Shown in pieces: positions 25,093 through 31,462 of a stretch of DNA of 64,000 nt. This stretch comes from Muribaculaceae bacterium (GTDB taxonomy: Bacteria > Bacteroidota > Bacteroidia > Bacteroidales > Muribaculaceae), in assembly GCA_014867205.1 (NCBI GenBank), contig WGUO01000021.1, positions 6,740 to 70,739 of the forward strand, read 5' to 3'. Positions within the stretch are counted from its first letter, which is position 1, and each line of letters opens with the position of its first letter. The notes beneath the pieces are model-generated. The model was not told the DNA's origin and searched no databases. It saw only the letters and a list, made by a program, of their open reading frames with translations. The translations under genes were made by a program, and so were the position numbers.

Positions 25093-25666
25093 ATATGTAT
25101 GCCTCCTTTTTAAGAGAATAGACTTTGACAATAACGGAATCTGCTTTATCAAACTTGCTGATAAGACTTTCAATCGTTCGGTTGTTTGAATTTTCTACGA
25201 CTTCAATAAAACATCGCAAGACACTCTCAGAACCTTCCTGTGGATTAATAAGTTTAACAATATCCTTTCGATGAGATTTTTCATCTGCGTTATTTGCTTT
25301 GAACTCAATGAGAACTCTTCGAGTAAAACTCCTATCAAAAATCACTAAGTCAAACATCGCGCTTTGTCCATTATCACTTGTCTGCGGATTATTCTTAAAG
25401 TTATATTTATCCAGGCTCGGAGTTTCTATGGAGTATAGCAGTTCAATATCATTTTCTTCACAGTATTGGTTGAACACCTCTATAAAAATGAATCTAAGTT
25501 CTTGTTCACTAATCCTAAGTTCATTTGAAACCCTATAACGAGGGAAAATTAGCCTTGATACATCGCTTGGTTTTCCCTCTATATTGCATTTATAGATCTC
25601 GGCAAGTCGTTTGAACGACTCGTCGATAATATCACAAATGCAAGCATGTAATTTATTCTTGTCCAT
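25064..25666 (-). CDS. PD-(D/E)XK nuclease-like protein
   Basis: A 200-residue soluble protein of unknown family. The central segment AMFDLVIFDRSFTRRVLIEF continues with KANN, so an Asp is followed about a strand later by E-F-K, the pattern of PD-(D/E)XK endonucleases. The N-terminal half is helical (CICDIIDESFKRLAEIYKC). It begins the operon that continues into the MBL fragment and the phosphoesterase. The predicted promoter box ends only 5 nt before this ATG, so the transcript may be leaderless or the start may lie further in. Confidence 0.55.
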   Translation of the reverse strand: MDKNKLHACICDIIDESFKRLAEIYKCNIEGKPSDVSRLIFPRYRVSNELRISEQELRFIFIEVFNQYCEENDIELLYSIETPSLDKYNFKNNPQTSDNGQSAMFDLVIFDRSFTRRVLIEFKANNADEKSHRKDIVKLINPQEGSESVLRCFIEVVENSNNRTIESLISKFDKADSVIVKVYSLKKEAYIYENHSSSRH

Positions 25667-25671
25667 AATTA

Positions 25672-25702
25672 CAAAGTTAGTGATTTTAAGCGGTAATACA
25701 AA
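25672..25702 (-). promoter_or_regulatory. Promoter of the nuclease/phosphoesterase operon
   Basis: On the minus strand, TTTG (25702-25699), a 19-nt spacer and TAACTTTG (25679-25672) fit the Bacteroidota consensus. The -33 element falls inside the last codons of the gene upstream. Confidence 0.6.
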
Positions 25703-26384
25703 GCATTTTATCGTAGTTGGCGTCGCCGAGAATCTTTTTTAATTCTTCTCCGGTGATGAAGTTGCCGCTATCTTCGGTGTAAGTATTCCATCGGGATGTA
25801 ATCGAAGCGATTTTGTTATCGGGGGTAACTTCAACTGCAATGAGAGAGTAGCCATAGCGGTCGTGAGGGAAGGCGGTTCCGGGAACGCATGGTGTATCCC
25901 ACCACTCGTTGTTACCACAGAAGTAGAATCGATTACCGTTTGCTGTTTGGTTTTTGAATGATTCTTCTGATATCACAATGCACCAGGATGTCATATCCAG
26001 ATATTGGCGTGCGTCTTCATAACTACTGATGGAGTCAACGGTATAGTCAAATTCAAGAGCCGATTCTTCGACAGGGACTTTGGGACAGATTCCAACAATC
26101 CCGCAGACTGTATCAGGATCGGCTTCGTTGAATACGTTATCGAAGAAGTCAAATCCGGGTGTCTTGTCGAGAACCTTCAGGATCAAGCGGACACGACTCA
26201 CATCATCAGGATTGTTAATGTCAACCAGTCCTTTCATATTCCATAAAAGAATTCCTACACCGAACTTTGAAAGACGAGACTTCAATTCCGGGAATATGGT
26301 CAAATACCTTTCGACCTGTACTTCCGGATCCATTGCCAATTCGGCAAACCACCAATTAAGTTCTTTTCTGTATCTTTCTTCCAT
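25686..26384 (-). CDS. Unknown protein
   Basis: A 232-residue protein from the ATG at 26384 (MEERYRKELNWWFAELAMDP); a CAAAGATA sequence at 26393 reads TATCTTTG on this strand and supports this start over the one at 26429. The second half (TSWCIVISEESFKN, RFYFCGNNEWWDT, ASITSRWNTYTEDSG) resembles phage or element-borne Bacteroidota proteins of unknown role in which a WCI block precedes a beta-rich segment. No signal peptide or membrane helix is present. Function unknown. Confidence 0.6.
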   Translation of the reverse strand: MEERYRKELNWWFAELAMDPEVQVERYLTIFPELKSRLSKFGVGILLWNMKGLVDINNPDDVSRVRLILKVLDKTPGFDFFDNVFNEADPDTVCGIVGICPKVPVEESALEFDYTVDSISSYEDARQYLDMTSWCIVISEESFKNQTANGNRFYFCGNNEWWDTPCVPGTAFPHDRYGYSLIAVEVTPDNKIASITSRWNTYTEDSGNFITGEELKKILGDANYDKMLCITA

Positions 26385-26447
26385 ATGTGTCGCAAAGATA
26401 GTAATGAGATGTCTCAAATTTCGATACATAAGAGAAATTGAATGAAA

Positions 26448-26491
26448 ATTTTACCTGTACCGTAAAATGCGCCACCCTTGGTGTAATTTTG
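26448..26491 (+). promoter_or_regulatory. Inverted repeat and -7 box before rtcB
   Basis: ATTTTAC (26448-26454) and GTAAAAT (26462-26468) form a perfect 7-bp inverted repeat with a 7-base centre. A TAATTTTG -7 element follows at 26484-26491, with no TTTG at the -33 place. The repeat overlaps where the -33 region should be, so an activator or repressor such as the WYL protein at 28874 could act here (inference). Confidence 0.5.
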
Positions 26492-26554
26492 CGTTCATAA
26501 AGTTAGAGATAATTTGTAGTGCGCAGAACGGTTGCGCATCGGTAATCTAACGTT

Positions 26555-26637
26555 GCGGTCAGTCCGAGTGGCAAGCCACCGCGCACCGGCTTTCAGCCGA
26601 CATGCGCTCTCGGCTGACTCGCGAGGGCTTCGCCGTT
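26555..26637 (+). repeat. 83-bp repeat unit, single copy upstream of rtcB
   Basis: The unit runs from GCGGTCAGTCCGAGTGGCAA to GGGCTTCGCCGTT and is flanked by TTGCG on both sides. It is nearly identical to the three tandem units at 28598-28846. It contains internal arms CAGCCGA / TCGGCTG. A partial copy in the opposite orientation lies at 26701-26742, inside the rtcB frame. Confidence 0.9.
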
Positions 26638-26664
26638 GCGATGTAAATCATAAAACAACATGAT

Positions 26665-27999
26665 ATGAAGACAAATAATAATTCGCGTATGGGATTGAAC
26701 CGCGTGTCGGCTGAAAGCCGGTGCGGGGTGGCGAAGCCATCAATACCCATCGCAATAGAAGGCTATGACGTGAAGATATTCACGAATAACATCGAGGAAA
26801 ATGCGTTGGAGCAAATCAAGGAGCTGCTCTCAATCGATGTGTTTTCCGATAAGAAGATAAGGATTATGCCCGACGTTCACGCTGGTGCAGGGTGCGTTAT
26901 TGGATTTACCGGTGACCTCGGAGACAAGGTAATCCCAAATATCGTGGGCGTTGACATCGGTTGCGGTATGCGTATCCTTAATCTCGGCAAACTGACAGAT
27001 ATTGACTACCATGCTTTCCACGAGCATATACGCGGCAATGTGCCTTCGGGGAAAATTGTACGCGAAGACCGATTCGGCTTCAAGCATCTTGTCGGCGAGG
27101 AGATGGAAATCTACCGTGAGGCGAAGAAACTTGTTACGGAACTCTATTGCTACCGTGAACTCAAGGATTCCGGACGTCTCAATAAGTCGATAGGAACACT
27201 CGGAGGCGGCAACCACTTCATCGAGCTTGACAAGGACGATAAGGGAAATGTATATCTCGTAATTCACACCGGGTCCCGTAATCTCGGCAAGCAGGTCGCC
27301 GAAATCTATCAGGCTAAGGCGGTGAAACATCTTACTGCCGGAGCCGATGAGTTCGAGGAGACAATCAAGCGCACAATCGAGGAATACAAAGCCGCCGGAC
27401 GTCGCTCAGAATTACAGGATGTCATAAAGAAGATGCGTAGGGAACATATGTCAGTTGAACCATCGTTGCCTACCGACCTCTGTTATGTCGAGGGCGAGCC
27501 TCGTGAACATTATCTTCATGATATGCGCATCTGTCAGCGATGGGCCGTGCTCAACCGCAAACTTATATCACTTTTGCTTATGCGATTCTTCCCTGAAGTG
27601 GCGGTTTTGGAGGAGTTTGAATCCGTTCACAACTACATCAGCGATGAGAACATCATCCGTAAAGGATCCATCTCGGCTGCCAAAGGAGAGCGTTGCATAA
27701 TTCCTTTGAATATGCGCGATGGCTCGTTACTCTGTACAGGCAAGGGAAATCCCGACTGGAACTACTCGGCGCCACACGGGGCAGGTCGAGTGTTGAGCCG
27801 CACACAGGCATACGAGAAAATCACGATGGAGGACTTCGAGGCATCCATGCAGGGCATCTACTCGGAGTCGGTCAACGACTTCACCCGCGACGAGTCCCCG
27901 ATGGTCTACAAGCCTGCGTCGGAGATTATCGCCAACATCGGCGATACCGTCACCATCGACACGGTCATACGCCCAATCTTTAACTTCAAGGCGTCATAA
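26665..27999 (+). CDS. rtcB: RtcB-family RNA ligase
   Basis: A 444-residue RNA ligase that joins 2',3'-cyclic phosphate or 3'-phosphate ends to 5'-OH ends using GTP and manganese. Key residues are visible: Cys100 in VDIGCGM, His184 in GGGNHFIEL, His201 in HTGSRNLG and His371 in APHGAGR, the guanylylated histidine. The first 30 residues (MKTNNNSRMGLNRVSAESRC) are odd: codons 13-26 are translated from a reversed partial copy of the 83-bp repeat, so the native start may have been replaced. It stands near a WYL regulator and two FtsZ-like genes. No archease gene is seen. Confidence 0.93.
   Translation: MKTNNNSRMGLNRVSAESRCGVAKPSIPIAIEGYDVKIFTNNIEENALEQIKELLSIDVFSDKKIRIMPDVHAGAGCVIGFTGDLGDKVIPNIVGVDIGCGMRILNLGKLTDIDYHAFHEHIRGNVPSGKIVREDRFGFKHLVGEEMEIYREAKKLVTELYCYRELKDSGRLNKSIGTLGGGNHFIELDKDDKGNVYLVIHTGSRNLGKQVAEIYQAKAVKHLTAGADEFEETIKRTIEEYKAAGRRSELQDVIKKMRREHMSVEPSLPTDLCYVEGEPREHYLHDMRICQRWAVLNRKLISLLLMRFFPEVAVLEEFESVHNYISDENIIRKGSISAAKGERCIIPLNMRDGSLLCTGKGNPDWNYSAPHGAGRVLSRTQAYEKITMEDFEASMQGIYSESVNDFTRDESPMVYKPASEIIANIGDTVTIDTVIRPIFNFKAS
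26701..26742 (-). repeat. Reversed partial repeat copy inside rtcB start
   Basis: CGCGTGTCGGCTGAAAGCCG and the next bases match the reverse complement of the unit at 26555-26637. The first 24 bases (26701-26724) can pair with 26583-26606 at 23 positions plus one G-U, leaving a 94-nt loop that contains both candidate rtcB start codons (26665, 26689). Confidence 0.85.
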
Positions 28000-28249
28000 T
28001 AATAATGAAAACGCAAATAATAGAAAATAATAAGTAAGAAGCTACGAAAAATTAATGAACATATAAAACGCAGTTATTTCGAATTGATTTTGTCGCGGAG
28101 CGAAGGAGAATATGCTGATATTCGACTGAACGACAAGGCGAAAGCAATCGAAAAGAACAAGTTTTATAGTTCAAGATTTAAAATAACTGATACATAGCAT
28201 AATTTTTTGTAACTACTTATATTTTTACTTGGAACATAAACGACTTAAC
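28000..28249. other. AT-rich gap after rtcB
   Basis: There is no gene with a start codon. One frame is open without an ATG (KLRKINEHIKRSYFELILSR and onward to a TAG near 28196), which may be the remains of a small gene. It is otherwise AT-rich spacer. Confidence 0.35.
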
Positions 28250-28492
28250 ATGATAGAAAAGATAAGACAGCGGTTGTCCGCAATATTTGATGAACCCGAA
28301 CAGAACAAAACGCAATCGTTAAGACTCGGTCTGATATTCTTATGGATCATGATTGCCGGGATAATAGGTGGAATCGTTCCGTTTATATTGGTCACTGAGC
28401 AAGGGATGTTGGTTTCTTATTTGAGCTCTGCTCTCTTTATAATATTCACAGCCAAACCAATGCTAAAGAGAAGCATTAAGCATGATGACTGA
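28250..28492 (+). CDS. Small two-helix membrane protein
   Basis: An 80-residue protein from the ATG at 28250 (MIEKIRQRLSAIFDEPEQNK). Two hydrophobic helices follow (LGLIFLWIMIAGIIGGIVPF and a second at SYLSSALFIIFTA), then a basic tail. It lies between rtcB and the WYL regulator. I do not recognise the family. It could anchor other products of the cluster at the membrane, but nothing in the sequence proves a link. Confidence 0.6.
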   Translation: MIEKIRQRLSAIFDEPEQNKTQSLRLGLIFLWIMIAGIIGGIVPFILVTEQGMLVSYLSSALFIIFTAKPMLKRSIKHDD

Positions 28493-28597
28493 AAAACAAC
28501 GCAACTCGTTTACAGCCGCAATGAACGAAGAAATTGACCTCAATCCATGATTATTCTCATCCAGTACCGCAATATGATACAGGAAATGATTAAATTT
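28493..28597. other. Spacer before the tandem repeats
   Basis: No gene is seen. A TAAATTTG sequence at 28591-28598 fits the -7 element and runs directly into the first repeat unit, so the repeats would be transcribed from their first bases if it is active. No -33 TTTG is present. Confidence 0.35.
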
Positions 28598-28846
28598 GCG
28601 GTCAGTCCGAGTGGCAAGCCACCGCGCACCGGCTTTCTGCCGACATGCGCTCTCGGCTGACTCGCGAGGGCTCCGCCGTTGCGGTCAGTCCGAGTGGCAA
28701 GCCACAGCGCACCGGCCTTCAGCCGACATGCGCTCTCGGCTGACTCGCGAGGGCTCCGCCGTTGCGGTCAGTCCGAGTGGCAAGCCACAGCGCACCGGCC
28801 TTCAGCCGACATGCGCTCTCGGCTGACTCGCGAGGGCTCCGCCGTT
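28598..28846 (+). repeat. Three tandem 83-bp repeat units
   Basis: The units start at 28598, 28681 and 28764 and are each exactly 83 bp with no spacer. Units 2 and 3 are identical in the parts I compared; unit 1 differs by a few bases (GCTTTCTG for GCCTTCAG). The array ends 27 bp before the WYL start codon. Each unit is GC-rich with an internal hairpin. It is not a CRISPR, because there are no spacers. Confidence 0.92.
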
Positions 28847-28873
28847 GCGATGAACTTAAAAAATCTATGAGAT

Positions 28874-29827
28874 ATGAACCAACTGCAAAAATACACCTGG
28901 CTGATCGACACAATCCGGCGTGCCGGAAAAATTTCCCATAAGGATTTGTCCGATAAATGGGAACGTAATAAAGACCTGAGCGACTGTCGGCCGCTCCATC
29001 GTGCAACGTTCAACCGCTGGCGTGACGCTATCCTTGACATATTCAGAATCAAAATCGCTTGTCAGAAGGTTGGCGGCTATCTCTATTATATAGCCAATCC
29101 CGAAGACATAGACGAGGATAAACTGAAGAAATGGATGCTCGATTCATTTGCAGTGGGTAATCTTATCGGGGAGAACCTCTCTCTGAAAGGACGAATCATA
29201 GTTGATGAGATACCATCCGGACGCGACCATCTGACGACAATACTTGAAGCGATGAAAGAGAATCGGGTTGTCAATATCACATATCGTCCGTTCGAGAAGT
29301 CTCATGGATATACGTTCCCGATTGAGCCGTATTGTGTCAAGCTGTTTGAGAACCGATGGTATGTGCTCGCACACAACAACCGCGATGAAGTAAAGATTTA
29401 TGGGCTTGACCGTCTTGAGGATGTCGAGGTTACGGAAGATACATACAAGCTTCCGAAAGACTTTGATGCCGACAGTTTCTTTTCCACAGCCTACGGAGTA
29501 GTGATCGGCTACGATGTACCTCCGGCACGTATCGTGATACGTGCCAATGAGAATCACAAACATTACCTGAAATCCCTTCCGCTCCATTTCAGTCAGCGTC
29601 TGATTGAAGATTGTGGCGAGTATGCCGATTTTGAGTTATACCTCTCGCCGACATACGACTTTGTCATGAAGCTGCTACAGTACGGATCGATGATAGAGGT
29701 AATAAGCCCGTCATCACTTCGCATGACGATGAAGGGGTGGATTTCAGACATGAGCGAACTCTATATGGATGAGCGGTTTCCGGCCGATGAGGAGTTGGAT
29801 GAGCGGCATGTGCAGCAATCGCATTGA
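28874..29827 (+). CDS. WYL-domain transcriptional regulator
   Basis: A 317-residue protein with an N-terminal winged-helix part (QKYTWLIDTIRRAGKISHKD, HRATFNRWRDAIL) and a central WYL domain (VVNITYRPFEKS, then FPIEPYCVKLFENRWYVLAH and IYGLDRLEDVEV). A C-terminal WCX-like region ends near SELYMDERFP. WYL proteins bind nucleic-acid or nucleotide ligands and often control defence and DNA- or RNA-damage genes. It is the first gene of a run with the two FtsZ-like genes (23 bp to the next). I infer that it regulates this cluster and perhaps rtcB. Confidence 0.9.
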   Translation: MNQLQKYTWLIDTIRRAGKISHKDLSDKWERNKDLSDCRPLHRATFNRWRDAILDIFRIKIACQKVGGYLYYIANPEDIDEDKLKKWMLDSFAVGNLIGENLSLKGRIIVDEIPSGRDHLTTILEAMKENRVVNITYRPFEKSHGYTFPIEPYCVKLFENRWYVLAHNNRDEVKIYGLDRLEDVEVTEDTYKLPKDFDADSFFSTAYGVVIGYDVPPARIVIRANENHKHYLKSLPLHFSQRLIEDCGEYADFELYLSPTYDFVMKLLQYGSMIEVISPSSLRMTMKGWISDMSELYMDERFPADEELDERHVQQSH

Positions 29828-29850
29828 AAATACTTTAATCCCTCCAAACA

Positions 29851-30534
29851 ATGAAAGAAACAATAATTGCAGTTGGAAATGGCGGATATAATCTTGCCAC
29901 CGACATAATCGCCGCCGGATTATTTCCGGATGCCCGCCTGATAGTCTGCGATACCAACGAGAAGGACTTGGAAAAGAACTCGGTCACTGCAACTGAGTCG
30001 TTCCTTCTCGAAAAACTACGCAAGAGTGTAAAATCCTGTGATACGACTTTAGTCGATGACATAGTCGAAAAAGCATCGGACTCGGTCATTGTCTGCGCCA
30101 CTCTCGGCGGCATGACCGGAAGCAAATATGCTCCATTGATTGCACTGGATGCGATATTGAAATGTAAATTTGTCTGCTCTTTCTTCTCAATGCCCTACGG
30201 ATTTGAAGGAGAACAAAAGACAAAACGCGCAATGAATGCCCGTATGCAGTTTATTGCATCTTCAAATCTGGCAGTCCAGCAGAACAATGACAGACTGAAA
30301 GAAGTAGAATCGCTTGGCGTGAATGACATCGACAAGCCTATAGTCGGAACAATCAAATCAGCAATGGGTCGCAAGTCATTGGAAGAACTTGCTAATGACT
30401 CGAATAACGCTGAACTTCAGTCATATATTCCGGAAGAATTTCGCATAACGGATCTTCCTTTAGTCTGGATTCGGAATGACTGTTATCGTGGAATTACCGA
30501 CGAAGACAGAAAGGGAATATTCAATCTTTATTGA
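29851..30534 (+). CDS. FtsZ/tubulin-like protein A (GTP-binding half)
   Basis: A 227-residue protein with the order of FtsZ N-terminal motifs: IIAVGNGGYNLATDII (residues 5-20), a strand IVCDTNEKDL, the tubulin signature as TLGGMTGS (84-91; FtsZ has GGGTGTG), SMPYGFEG (113-120; FtsZ PFxFEG) and NNDRLKEV (145-152; FtsZ NDRLLE). After that it does not continue into the FtsZ C-terminal domain and has no NxDFxD T7 loop. I infer a nucleotide-binding tubulin-fold protein that needs a partner to complete the GTPase site. The next gene supplies the missing part. Confidence 0.75.
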   Translation: MKETIIAVGNGGYNLATDIIAAGLFPDARLIVCDTNEKDLEKNSVTATESFLLEKLRKSVKSCDTTLVDDIVEKASDSVIVCATLGGMTGSKYAPLIALDAILKCKFVCSFFSMPYGFEGEQKTKRAMNARMQFIASSNLAVQQNNDRLKEVESLGVNDIDKPIVGTIKSAMGRKSLEELANDSNNAELQSYIPEEFRITDLPLVWIRNDCYRGITDEDRKGIFNLY

Positions 30535-30538
30535 CAAA

Positions 30539-31264
30539 ATGATGATGATGACTGATTCAGAAATACTTGAAAAATATCAGCAGCCATTTCCGGTAAGTTT
30601 CAAAGTAATCGGAACCGGTACGGGTGCGACCCACATAATCGAGAAAGTGAAATCATTAGGTTATGAATGCGTTGGCTGTATCCTTGCAGAGACTCCCAGC
30701 GATTGCATTCCTATGGATGATGACAAAATGGTCATTATCGTTGCACGGGATAATGAAGAAGTCGCCAATACAATAGCCAAGACCTATCATGAGGCCGGCG
30801 TACTTACCATAGGTCTGGTTTATGACCCCAATATCGCTTGCTTCGATAGTGTTATGATGGATTCAAGGCATGAAGACTTTCCCGAGATAATAAAGACATT
30901 GCTTCAGCCTATAGTCACACAAGGCTATATATGTTTTGACTTTAATGACTTGTACACCATACTTCATGATTCCGTTTTTTTCATGACCCTGACGGCAGAA
31001 GGGAAAAACGTTGAAGAAGCCGTCATCAACATGAAGAAGAAAATAGAGAAAGTCCAGACACAACACATCGAGTCTCTTTCCACCCATCTATATTTTAACA
31101 GAGAGAGACAACCTGCTATAACTATGACTGATATGAGACATCTTTCAGAGATGATTTCCAGTCTCCCGGAATCAACCAATGTCATTTGGTCAGTGAATTT
31201 CGATGACACATTACCCTATGGTTTAATCAAATTCACTGTCATCATGTCGGGTCAAGAACTATGA
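30539..31264 (+). CDS. FtsZ/tubulin-like protein B (T7-loop half)
   Basis: A 241-residue protein from the ATG at 30539, 4 bp after gene A; a frame opening at 30476 overlaps gene A and is rejected. The N-terminal FtsZ-like strand is FKVIGTGTGATHII (residues 21-34). The G-box place reads VARDNEEVANT (68-78), so the tubulin signature is lost. The T7-loop place, CFDFNDLYTIL (132-142), keeps both aspartates of NxDFAD. The C-terminal domain is intact: TNVIWSVNFDDTLPYGLIKF and TVIMSG match FtsZ's ANIIFG...RVTVIATG. It thus complements protein A, like tubulin subunits across an interface (inference). Confidence 0.75.
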   Translation: MMMMTDSEILEKYQQPFPVSFKVIGTGTGATHIIEKVKSLGYECVGCILAETPSDCIPMDDDKMVIIVARDNEEVANTIAKTYHEAGVLTIGLVYDPNIACFDSVMMDSRHEDFPEIIKTLLQPIVTQGYICFDFNDLYTILHDSVFFMTLTAEGKNVEEAVINMKKKIEKVQTQHIESLSTHLYFNRERQPAITMTDMRHLSEMISSLPESTNVIWSVNFDDTLPYGLIKFTVIMSGQEL

Positions 31265-31416
31265 GAGAGCGATTGGTCTCAGTTTATCTTCGACTTATGA
31301 AATACGCCATGTTGATGGGCGCATTCGGTGGAATCGCATCAGGTTCAGTCCGGATTGTCATGGCGGCGAGGATTGCCCACGCTGCGGCCTGCGCCAATAC
31401 TGCGCAGACCCGGTGA
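31261..31416 (+). CDS. Coupled small ORF, possible membrane microprotein
   Basis: Fifty-one codons starting at the ATGA overlap with FtsZ-like B: MRERLVSVYLRLMKYAMLMG, then AFGGIASGSVRIVMAA and a polar end. It is basic at the N-terminus with a moderately hydrophobic centre. The 4-bp overlap and position before the terminator are the support for it. It may be chance, since base use near 31380 is GC-rich. Confidence 0.4.
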   Translation: MRERLVSVYLRLMKYAMLMGAFGGIASGSVRIVMAARIAHAAACANTAQTR

Positions 31417-31418
31417 AA

Positions 31419-31453
31419 TGATGTTATAATCCTTTTTTGCGGTAATAACATTA
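31419..31453. terminator. Hairpin between convergent genes
   Basis: TGATGTTAT and ATAACATTA pair at 8 of 9 positions around a loop containing CCTTTTTTG. It separates the FtsZ-like cluster from the leftward DUF262 pair; strength is moderate. Confidence 0.5.
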
Positions 31454-31462
31454 CAAAGCCAG

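Noticed and set aside
28598..28846. CRISPR array
   Set aside because: The 83-bp units are contiguous with no spacers, and no cas genes are present.
30476..30538. Upstream start for FtsZ-like B
   Set aside because: It would overlap the end of gene A by 59 bp and adds residues without similarity; the ATG at 30539 fits the spacing and the fold.
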